A stretch of 6,487 nt of DNA, from the NCBI GenBank assembly GCA_002327525.1, contig DCWG01000091.1, positions 1 to 6,487 on the forward strand, in the 5' to 3' direction. The number at the start of each line of letters is the position of its first letter. Positions within the stretch are counted from its first letter, which is position 1. The position numbers were made by a program, and so were the translations under genes. Under the pieces are notes generated by a model. The model saw only the letters and a list, made by a program, of their open reading frames with translations. It ran no database searches and was not told where the DNA came from. Of this stretch, positions 1-5,945 are shown in pieces. This DNA comes from Gammaproteobacteria bacterium UBA2168 (lineage in GTDB: Bacteria > Pseudomonadota > Gammaproteobacteria > Pseudomonadales > Azotimanducaceae).

Positions 1-1824
1 AGGCGTGTCCAGGCCCATGGGCAGCCTCTGTGCGAACTCATCCACGGCGGCCTGCCGACAGGCAGTTTCCAATCGCTGCGCATCGGCCTCCGCCGCGAAA
101 AGTGCAATGTTCTCGCGCATAGAACCGGCAAACAGAACATCGTCCTGCAGTACACAGCCAAGTGAGTCGCGGTACTGTTCCCGCGCCGCCGTGCCGCTCA
201 ATCCATCCACGCTGACCACCCCAGAGGTTGGCGCCAGCTGACACAGGAGCACCTTCATCAGCGTGGTCTTGCCTCCCCCGGACGGACCTGCGATGACGAC
301 GAATTCTCCAGATCGGATCGTGAGACTGACATCTCTCAAAACGGGTTGCTCATCGCCATAGGAGAAGCTGACGGCTTCGAGAGACAGCACGCCCGTCATG
401 GGTGGTCGCACGCTGGCGGGCACCGACGGCCACCTTTCCGGTTTGGCAAAAACCACTTCACCGAGCCGTTCCAGATGCACGCGCAACAACCTGAGTCCGA
501 GCATCTGATCGATGAACGCCCCAACGCTGCCGGTGAACTGAGTCTTGAAGCTGACGAACGCAAACAGCATACCAACCGTCAACGCTCCTTCGAGTGCCGC
601 GATGCCACCGAGATAGATAACCACGATGGTCTCGACGCCAAATACCGCAGCCCTGATCACAGAGCCTATGATTTCACGCCGCGCTACATCCGCCGCACCG
701 TTGAGCGACTCGATGTGACAGTCCTGCCAGGCCTGCAACCGCGGTATCTCCAGGTTATAGGCGCGCACACAAGCCATCGCGCGCACGGTTTCCAGAAACC
801 GGCTTTCCTCCTGCGCCTCGGCACTCACCTGCCGTGTGATACCCGCCTTCATGCCCGGATACAGAGCCACCCGTACCACCGCGTAGATGGCGCAGGCTGA
901 AAACACGATGGCGGCGAGCGGCGGAGCATACGCCAACATCAGCCCGAGCGCCCCGAGCGCCATGAAACCATCCACGACGGTACTCACCACGCCCCCGGAC
1001 AAAGCCTCACGCAAGGGGCGCAGGGAACCAAATCTAGAAACGATGTCTCCCAGGTGGCGCCTTTCGAACCACGCCACGGGCAGACCAAGCAGGTGTTCCA
1101 TCAGCCTTGAGGCGAACCCGAAGCTGAGTGTCTGCCCTAGCAACACGATCAACCACGAACGCAGCAGTTGTGCGGCCAGACGCACCAGCAGCAATGCCGT
1201 AAATGCCAGCGCCAGGATCAACATCAGCCCGGTGTCACCCCGCGTAACAGCCTCGTCCACCGTCCACTGGATGTGCATCGGCGCCGCGAGGGCAGTGATC
1301 TGCAACATCAGTGACAGTCCGAAAATGCTCGCCGCCGAACCACCCGTTCCCCGCGCCGCGCTCCATAGGTCCTTGAGCCGCAGTTCCTTCGGCGCGCGCC
1401 CCGGCTCGAACCGCCCTCCCGGGATTAGTTCGAGGACGACACCACTGAAACGCCGCCCGACTTCCTGCCAACCTACTCGAGTGCGACCGATAGCCGGATC
1501 GTGAATAACCACTCCGCGCTTGCCGACACGCGCGAGGACGACGAAATGATCGAGGTTCCAGTGAACGATGGCCGGTTTGCGCAGCCGTTTCAGATCTTCG
1601 GGTTCGCCTCTGAGCGCTCGGCACTGCAAACCCAGCCGTGTCGCGGTCCGCATGAGCTGGCCGAGGTCATTGCCGCGTCCACCGCCAATTGCCTGGCGCA
1701 GTTGGGACAAACTCAGATACTGGCCGTGGTAGGCACTGACCATCGCCACGCACGCGATGCCGCATTCGAAGCGCTCAGACTGCGTGATCACTGGCAGACG
1801 CCGCCAGCGTAAACCAGGGATCAC
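1..1824 (-). CDS. Peptidase-containing ABC exporter (C39 peptidase + membrane domain + ATPase), C-terminus cut by window edge
   Basis: Inner-membrane exporter of the CvaB/RaxB type. Such proteins cleave a double-glycine leader from a small peptide and drive its export with ATP. The frame is open for 608 codons to position 1. Residues 1-135 form the C39 peptidase: Q15 (oxyanion), C21 in ECGIAC, H93 in WNLDHFVVL and D109 in DPAIG give a complete active site. Hydrophobic segments of the transmembrane domain span about 165-415. The ATPase begins near 478, with Walker A GPSGGGKTT at 513-521 and the Q-loop at Q561. The ABC signature, Walker B and H-loop lie past the edge; family members are usually about 700 residues. 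The GTG start (1822-1824) overlaps the adaptor stop as GTGA, which suggests translational coupling. The export role is secure from the domains; the cargo is unknown. The degenerate, non-cleaving peptidase-like domain of haemolysin exporters is ruled out by the intact cysteine. Confidence 0.95.
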   Translation of the reverse strand, partial: MIPGLRWRRLPVITQSERFECGIACVAMVSAYHGQYLSLSQLRQAIGGGRGNDLGQLMRTATRLGLQCRALRGEPEDLKRLRKPAIVHWNLDHFVVLARVGKRGVVIHDPAIGRTRVGWQEVGRRFSGVVLELIPGGRFEPGRAPKELRLKDLWSAARGTGGSAASIFGLSLMLQITALAAPMHIQWTVDEAVTRGDTGLMLILALAFTALLLVRLAAQLLRSWLIVLLGQTLSFGFASRLMEHLLGLPVAWFERRHLGDIVSRFGSLRPLREALSGGVVSTVVDGFMALGALGLMLAYAPPLAAIVFSACAIYAVVRVALYPGMKAGITRQVSAEAQEESRFLETVRAMACVRAYNLEIPRLQAWQDCHIESLNGAADVARREIIGSVIRAAVFGVETIVVIYLGGIAALEGALTVGMLFAFVSFKTQFTGSVGAFIDQMLGLRLLRVHLERLGEVVFAKPERWPSVPASVRPPMTGVLSLEAVSFSYGDEQPVLRDVSLTIRSGEFVVIAGPSGGGKTTLMKVLLCQLAPTSGVVSVDGLSGTAAREQYRDSLGCVLQDDVLFAGSMRENIALFAAEADAQRLETACRQAAVDEFAQRLPMGLDTP

Positions 1825-3041
1825 AGGCTTTCGAACACAGTGCGCAGTCGGCTGCCGATCAGGAGCCACATGGGTTTCGACTGTTTTAGCAGGAACGCTG
1901 AGACACCGGCTCCCACAGGGGCATGTCTTCCCTCCGGGTGGCGCACGATGGCTGCCTCGGCGCGGTACAGCGGTTCGAACCGTACGGGCCAGGGCGAACC
2001 GTTTTCCGGCATGCGCGGGGCAAGACTCACCTGTCTCACCACCGCTTCGCCTACTCCGGTACGCACACCTTCGCCCAGGTAGGTAAATCGCACTTGTGTT
2101 CCCCTGGAGATATCAGCAGCCGCATGCGCCGGTACCCCGATGACCAGCCTTGTCGGCTCGCGGGTGGGCACGACGTGCGCCAGTACTCGTCCGGGAGTAA
2201 CGAATTCTCCTTCGCGCGCCTCGACGAAGGTGACGCGACCTGCATGCGGAGCGAGCATTTCGCTGCGCGCCTCGGCAGCCAAAGCGTCCAGGCGCTCCTG
2301 ATAGCGGATCTTCTCTGCCACGAGATTGATCAGGCGTTCGTCATGCTCGTGCAGTAGCCGCGCGCGCCGCTCACCCACCTCCCACGATGCGTGCGCGGCC
2401 TGTTCGCGATTCAGGCCCAGCCTAACCAGTTGCTGGGTCAGTACCAGCAGTGCATCACGCTGGCGCTGATACTCAGATTCGGACACCAATCCCCTGCGGC
2501 GCAACACATCCAGGCGCAACAGTTGCTCCCGCTGCAGGCTGGCACGGCGGCGCACCACGGTTGCCTCGCTTTCGGCGGCCTGACGAACCGAGTGCAGATG
2601 ACGTTCCTCAGCGTCCAGCGAACGCAATCTGCTCTCATGGCTTGCTACCACCTGGCGCCGCTTGATCGCGTTCTGCTGCAGCAGGCCTCCGACACCCTGG
2701 GCACGCAGTTCCGTATCCGACTGGCCGGCGGCGACACGGCGACGATGATCGAGCACGAACAACACCTGTCCGCTTCGCACGTGCTGGTTTTCACTCACCT
2801 TCACGCCGGACAGAACACCCGCTTTGGGTACCGCTATGGCTACCTGCCTCACACCCTCCACCATCCCCGTTGCCGCGATCCGTTCGCCGTATTCCAGAAG
2901 CGCCAGACTCACGGCAGCGGCACAGGACAACGCCAGCAGCAGCGCGCTCGCTACCTGCATGCGACGATCAACCTTCAGCATTACGTTGGAAAAGACGCGC
3001 CGGGCGGAAAAATCGAGTGCCTCACGGCGAAACAGGTCCAT
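1821..3041 (-). CDS. HlyD-family periplasmic adaptor of a type I secretion system (CvaA/RaxA-like)
   Basis: Membrane fusion protein of 406 residues that bridges the inner-membrane ABC exporter to a TolC-like outer-membrane channel. It has a short cytoplasmic start (MDLFRREALD, typical of CvaA/RaxA proteins), one membrane anchor at about 30-49, and a first half-lipoyl segment at about 74-98 (GVLSGVKVSENQHVRSGQ). A long Arg/Glu/Gln-rich helical hairpin follows at about 105-260 with a turn near RRGLVSESEY (182-191), then the second half-lipoyl segment at about 264-291 (APHAGRVTFVEAREGEF) and a beta-rich C-terminal part. The length is normal for the family. The ATG at 3041 is chosen because it gives the family's usual N-terminus; a GGAG lies about 11 bases upstream. 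The frame is open further upstream, but with no better start. Its stop overlaps the start of the ABC exporter, so the two are almost certainly made together. The peptide exported is not identified. Confidence 0.93.
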   Translation of the reverse strand: MDLFRREALDFSARRVFSNVMLKVDRRMQVASALLLALSCAAAVSLALLEYGERIAATGMVEGVRQVAIAVPKAGVLSGVKVSENQHVRSGQVLFVLDHRRRVAAGQSDTELRAQGVGGLLQQNAIKRRQVVASHESRLRSLDAEERHLHSVRQAAESEATVVRRRASLQREQLLRLDVLRRRGLVSESEYQRQRDALLVLTQQLVRLGLNREQAAHASWEVGERRARLLHEHDERLINLVAEKIRYQERLDALAAEARSEMLAPHAGRVTFVEAREGEFVTPGRVLAHVVPTREPTRLVIGVPAHAAADISRGTQVRFTYLGEGVRTGVGEAVVRQVSLAPRMPENGSPWPVRFEPLYRAEAAIVRHPEGRHAPVGAGVSAFLLKQSKPMWLLIGSRLRTVFESL

Positions 3042-3129
3042 GGCGAATCCAGCTCCAGCCTCGTTGGGGAAGCAATCCTTGCCCGAGGACCAGCGAGAGT
3101 CTGTCAGTCGGCGACGTCTGCGCGTGTAG

Positions 3130-3864
3130 TCAGCCGTCCGCCAACCGCTTCAGAATCTCTCCTATGCGCCGTGCATTGACGCCCAGGTCGCTCTGGCCGA
3201 CGCGGGACACGCTGTGCACATCCACGAGTGCCCGTTCACCGGAACCACCCTGATCGGAAACACGCACGGACACATCGTCCTTGAACCCAAACCAGAAGGT
3301 AGTATCCGTGGCCTCCACCAGCCCCATTTCCGGATGCGTGGCGACCACCTCCAGGCCCATGGCTTCGAGTACTTCGACAACCTCGGTGAGTACCGTCGCG
3401 GGAGATCGGTTCAGCGGCAACGACTGAATGTCCGGATAGGCGCCATGCTGTTGCTCGGCAAATGCCGCCGCATCGTACTCCCACGGGTTGGCGGCATTTC
3501 CGCGCACAGCCTTAAGTTGCACGATGCCGGGAGGATTCCGGATATCTGTGCTGATGTTGTGAATGGGCGGCACTGCGCTCGCTGCAAGAAACTGCCGGCC
3601 CATGAGGAACACCACGATCACCGAAATCACCATGCCAGCCAGTATGGGATTGCGCTCGCCGTCTGCCTTTTTGCGCACCACTACGACCAGTGCGATGAAG
3701 CCACCAATCAACGCGAGTCCGGCGAGTCCGGACGCAATGGCGAGTCCGAGGAAACCGAGCTGCAGCGACCAGAGATCGAACCGGTATCCGAGCGCCGATA
3801 CGGGCAGAATCACGATTGCCGCGACCGCGGCACAGCAAACCGACTTCGACCACCATGTGGTCAT
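3130..3864 (-). CDS. DUF1499 family membrane protein
   Basis: A protein of 244 residues with three hydrophobic segments (about 8-26, 36-63 and 72-96) followed by a soluble DUF1499 domain. Hallmarks seen are PPIHNISTDIRNPP (99-112), YPDI (143-146), EAT (184-186), FGFKDDVSVRV (192-202) and the signature SVSRVGQSDLGVNARRI (218-234). DUF1499 proteins have no established biochemical function that I know of; this architecture (membrane segments plus DUF1499) is common in Proteobacteria. The same frame is open up to an ATG at 4038, but the start at 3864 is preferred because a near-perfect Shine-Dalgarno (GGAGGAAGG) lies 7 bases upstream and membrane segment 1 follows directly, while the extension is Arg/Cys-rich and not protein-like. 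It lies 88 bases upstream of the adaptor gene on the same strand with no visible terminator between, so co-transcription with the secretion genes is plausible but unproven. Confidence 0.9.
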   Translation of the reverse strand: MTTWWSKSVCCAAVAAIVILPVSALGYRFDLWSLQLGFLGLAIASGLAGLALIGGFIALVVVVRKKADGERNPILAGMVISVIVVFLMGRQFLAASAVPPIHNISTDIRNPPGIVQLKAVRGNAANPWEYDAAAFAEQQHGAYPDIQSLPLNRSPATVLTEVVEVLEAMGLEVVATHPEMGLVEATDTTFWFGFKDDVSVRVSDQGGSGERALVDVHSVSRVGQSDLGVNARRIGEILKRLADG

Positions 3865-3870
3865 GACACA

Positions 3871-3879
3871 CCTTCCTCC
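3871..3879 (-). promoter_or_regulatory. Strong ribosome binding site for the DUF1499 gene
   Basis: The minus strand reads GGAGGAAGG and then GTGTGTC before the ATG at 3864. This near-consensus Shine-Dalgarno at good spacing decides the start against the longer 302-residue reading of the same frame. It is the strongest site among the genes whose starts lie in this window. Confidence 0.8.
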
Positions 3880-4142
3880 CCGTCTGTGTCCGAACGCCAC
3901 GATAGCCCCATTGCCGGCGTTTTTCGAGCGAAGAAGTGCGTGGAGCCGGGATGTATGCGCAACGGTGACGGGTGCGCCGATTCCGTTATGGATGCTTACC
4001 TGGACTGCTTTGCACCGCCTATTTGAACAAACGCACACTCTGCAGCGTATGGATAAGATGTCTGCTGATTTTCGCCCGATATCCAGTCATGTAAGATGCG
4101 TCTTACAACTCCGGCCAGACGGTACGAAAAGTCAGACAGCCG
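3880..4142. other. Intergenic gap between the NoeA-like gene and the DUF1499 gene
   Basis: About 260 bases without a convincing gene. It is richer in A and T than its flanks and contains the inverted repeat at 4090-4107. I found no convincing -35/-10 pair and no hairpin followed by a T-run in either direction. On the minus strand a TTGTAA sits inside the repeat, but at normal spacing it faces only a poor -10 (TGGATA). The gap may hold the promoter of the DUF1499-adaptor-exporter operon, giving a leader of up to about 200 bases, but the sequence does not settle this. Confidence 0.4.
4090..4107. promoter_or_regulatory. Perfect inverted repeat TGTAAGA-TGCG-TCTTACA, candidate operator
   Basis: Two 7-base arms are exactly complementary around a 4-base centre. 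The shape TGTAAG-N6-CTTACA is that of a binding site for a dimeric helix-turn-helix regulator; it resembles the general TGT-N12-ACA and TyrR-like TGTAAA-N6-TTTACA forms without matching a known box exactly. It lies 36 bases beyond the NoeA-like stop and 226 bases before the DUF1499 start. It is a poor terminator because the stem is short and AT-rich and no T-run follows. No regulator gene is present in the window. The repeat is certain; its function is inferred. Confidence 0.4.
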
Positions 4143-5567
4143 TCAGCACGTGCGGGCTCGCGCCCGATAGAGCACGCGCTGCGAATCAGCCACGGGAGCA
4201 TGTTCGATCGCCTCAAAGCGCTGGCCCAACGCCTTCTCGAACGACTCCCGGGTGTAGTCGCCGAATATATCCTCCCTGGTCTCGAGCATGCGCTGCACCT
4301 GGCTGTCTTCACGCGGTACGAACTCTACGATCAGGGTAGTACTCAAATCGGCCAGAAAATTCACAATATGCATCAGAGGCAGGTTGTTGCCGATGGCCAG
4401 GTGATGGACCAGCGCCAACGCCAACACCACGTCCGCACGACTGCGCTCGAAAAAGGAGGACCGTTCCATACCGTGCCAGCCACCGGCAGGACTCGGATTG
4501 GTCAGGTCGAGCACCAGCGGCAGGATGCGGGCTTCGCCCGCGAGGGCGCGGTAGTGCCTGTCGACCGCCACCTCGTCCAGATCGTGCGCCACCACATACG
4601 CACCCGAGTTCGCCGCCAGAGCACTGAAGCGACCTGTGTTGGCGCCGAGATCGACCACCATCGCCGCCGCTCTCCCAGCCTCGGCAAGCCACGCTCCCAC
4701 GATGCGCTCCTTTGCCGCCATGGCGGGGGCTGAATAGTTGGTGTCGTCGTAGTAGTCCCCCCAGACTGACGCATCCCCTGGAGTTGGTATCTTTTCAACG
4801 GCCCGGCGCAGGCTTGCCACCAGCGCCTGGTGCATGCGCAGGTTCATGACGGGCTTGCTGGCGCTGCCTGGTTCCGGCGCCCGCCGCTGGCTAGCTGCGT
4901 GCAGGCGAACATGCGCGAGCAGTGAATAGCGCAGCCACGCCCGGGCCGGTAACAGCGCGCACGCCAGATCCAGGGGCAAACCATCGAGATAGTGGCGCAG
5001 CAGGTTACCCGTGCGCACGTCCGTGTAGGCCATGACCGCCAGCGGCGCGAGAAAGTGCTGACAGAACTGCCGATAGGCAACCCATGGTTTCCCCGCGTCC
5101 AGCATCTCGAAGGACAGGGTGTCGATGAAAATCGGCCGAGCACCCACATACTGCACGTTGTAAGCCGAGGCGTCCTTGAGGCTCTGACCATGGCTCAATG
5201 CGCGCTGTTGAATCTCGAGCGTGAGCAGCGCTGCATCACGTAGCTGGGAGAAGCTCCATTCGTATGGGTAACTCACGTAGCGGATGGCTTCGGGGCGCAA
5301 CACCAGAGCTGCTTGTGCCGTCGGCCCAGCAACTTCCATCTGCTCGTGCTCAACAAGCAGACCTGCGGATGTGAGATCCTGGTACAGACCCGACATCAGT
5401 CGGCGGTAGTGCGGGAGGTATGCCTCGTTGACCTGCCGATACAGCACTCCACCCTGGCGGAATACGAACCCTGCCGGGTCGCGAAAAGAAGCGCCGTGCA
5501 CCTCCGCCTCGCCCTGGCTATGCCCGAGTCCAGTCCCCCGATCCTCACTGTCAGGTGCGTCACCCAC
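4143..5567 (-). CDS. NoeA-like protein: N-terminal domain of unknown function fused to a SAM-dependent methyltransferase
   Basis: A cytoplasmic protein of 474 residues resembling the family annotated as NoeA (host-specific nodulation) or class I SAM-dependent methyltransferase. The C-terminal half has a Rossmann methyltransferase layout: motif I VVDLGANTGRFS (304-315), an acidic end of strand 2 at D329 (AHDLDE), D354 in DLT, and motif IV ADVVLALALVHHL (378-390). The N-terminal half carries the family block SLKDASAYNVQYVGARPIFIDTLSFE in residues 129-154, which looks like a kinase catalytic loop (D132, N137, D149). The acceptor is unknown; a glycan or lipid-linked sugar is a guess from the NoeA name. 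The start is GTG at 5567, the most upstream in frame before a stop. GTG at 5501 (residue 23), with GAGG five bases ahead, is a real alternative because the conserved part starts only at FRDPAGFVF. A weak TATAGT lies upstream. Confidence 0.85.
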   Translation of the reverse strand: MGDAPDSEDRGTGLGHSQGEAEVHGASFRDPAGFVFRQGGVLYRQVNEAYLPHYRRLMSGLYQDLTSAGLLVEHEQMEVAGPTAQAALVLRPEAIRYVSYPYEWSFSQLRDAALLTLEIQQRALSHGQSLKDASAYNVQYVGARPIFIDTLSFEMLDAGKPWVAYRQFCQHFLAPLAVMAYTDVRTGNLLRHYLDGLPLDLACALLPARAWLRYSLLAHVRLHAASQRRAPEPGSASKPVMNLRMHQALVASLRRAVEKIPTPGDASVWGDYYDDTNYSAPAMAAKERIVGAWLAEAGRAAAMVVDLGANTGRFSALAANSGAYVVAHDLDEVAVDRHYRALAGEARILPLVLDLTNPSPAGGWHGMERSSFFERSRADVVLALALVHHLAIGNNLPLMHIVNFLADLSTTLIVEFVPREDSQVQRMLETREDIFGDYTRESFEKALGQRFEAIEHAPVADSQRVLYRARARTC

Positions 5568-5603
5568 CGTTTGTCGCCATTGTGTGACTCATGCGCCATG
5601 GCT

Positions 5604-5609
5604 ACTATA
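5604..5609 (-). promoter_or_regulatory. Possible -10 element for the NoeA-like gene
   Basis: The minus strand reads GGGTATAGT; TATAGT matches five of six consensus bases and lies about 36 bases before the GTG at 5567. No good -35 is seen at 16-18 bases. The same nine bases occur before the glycyl-tRNA synthetase gene, which gives some support. The plus-strand reading of this spot (TACTAT with TTGTGT 17 bases upstream at 5580-5585) could equally serve the small gene on the other strand. Confidence 0.35.
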
Positions 5610-5641
5610 CCCAAGGAACCCTATCCCTACTCGCAATCTCC

Positions 5642-5875
5642 ATGCACCCTGTAACCCTAACGCTGTTTGCCTTCGCCATCCTCATTGCACAACCCGTGCA
5701 CGCCTATCTCGATCCTGGCGCCGGCAGCCTCATCATCCAGGGCATCGTCGCCGCCATCGCGGTTGTCGGCGTTACTGCTCGAGCCTATTGGCAGCGCCTG
5801 CGGAGCCTGTTCGGCATGCAGAGCGAATCCCCCGCCAATCTCGAGCCGGACGAACCGGAAAACCCGGAAGACTGA
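5642..5875 (+). CDS. Small exported or membrane-anchored protein with YLDPGAGS motif
   Basis: A protein of 77 residues with no function I can assign. Residues 1-21 look like a signal peptide ending in PVHA, followed at once by YLDPGAGS (22-29), a second hydrophobic stretch [20 protein letters not shown] (29-48), a basic-aromatic segment [10 protein letters not shown] (49-58), and an acidic, proline-rich tail ([10 protein letters not shown]). Small proteins with a YLDPG-like motif just after the signal peptide recur in proteobacterial genomes, by my memory rather than a search. The ATG at 5642 is chosen because it starts directly at the signal peptide; an in-frame ATG at 5591 would add 17 residues (MRHGYYTQG...). 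Neither start has a clear Shine-Dalgarno. The gene diverges from the NoeA-like gene across 74 bases, and the pair may share regulation. The coding call rests on the ordered signal, motif, membrane segment and tail, and on the tight fit between neighbours. Confidence 0.75.
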   Translation: MHPVTLTLFAFAILIAQPVHAYLDPGAGSLIIQGIVAAIAVVGVTARAYWQRLRSLFGMQSESPANLEPDEPENPED

Positions 5876-5899
5876 TCCGCACCCCGGGCACAGTTCGGG

Positions 5900-5905
5900 T
5901 ATAGT
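5900..5905 (+). promoter_or_regulatory. Likely -10 element for glycyl-tRNA synthetase
   Basis: TATAGT preceded by GGG matches five of six -10 consensus bases. It lies just after the stop of the small gene and would give a leader of about 34 bases to the GTG at 5946. No good -35 is visible at 17 bases. Confidence 0.45.
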
Positions 5906-5935
5906 GCGCGCCCATCGCGAACTCGTATTGAAATC

Positions 5936-5940
5936 GGAGA
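5936..5940 (+). promoter_or_regulatory. Ribosome binding site selecting the GTG start of glycyl-tRNA synthetase
   Basis: GGAGA stands five bases before GTG at 5946, a proper spacing. It is 20 bases before the in-frame ATG at 5961, which is too far, so GTG is the better start. Confidence 0.65.
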
Positions 5941-5945
5941 CCCAC

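Noticed and set aside
346..900. Plus-strand open frame (184 residues) opposite the ABC exporter
   Set aside because: It lies fully antisense to the transmembrane and linker part of the exporter and has a His/Arg-rich, motif-free product.
2391..3179. Plus-strand open frame (262 residues) opposite the HlyD-type adaptor
   Set aside because: It is antisense to the coiled-coil region; the Gln/Leu-rich look is the complement of the coiled coil, not a real protein.
3214..4026. Long plus-strand open frame (270 residues) opposite the DUF1499 gene
   Set aside because: It is antisense to a gene with clear family motifs and a strong ribosome binding site. Its product is rich in His, Arg and Cys with no domain-like pattern, as expected of a shadow frame in GC-rich DNA.
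3865..4038. Longer 302-residue version of the DUF1499 protein
   Set aside because: The 58-residue extension is Arg/Cys-rich and would put an odd segment before the first membrane helix, while the internal ATG at 3864 has a near-perfect Shine-Dalgarno.
4019..4090. 23-codon minus-strand frame (MTGYRAKISRHL...) starting at the inverted repeat, considered as an exported peptide precursor
   Set aside because: It has no Shine-Dalgarno, no double-glycine leader and no core peptide; the length is what chance gives.
4090..4107. Inverted repeat considered as a transcription terminator of the NoeA-like gene
   Set aside because: The seven-base stem is AT-rich and is not followed by a T-run on either strand.
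5560..5580. Six-codon upstream frame (ATG to TGA) overlapping the GTG start of the NoeA-like gene, considered as a leader peptide
   Set aside because: It is too short to distinguish from chance and has no ribosome binding site of its own.
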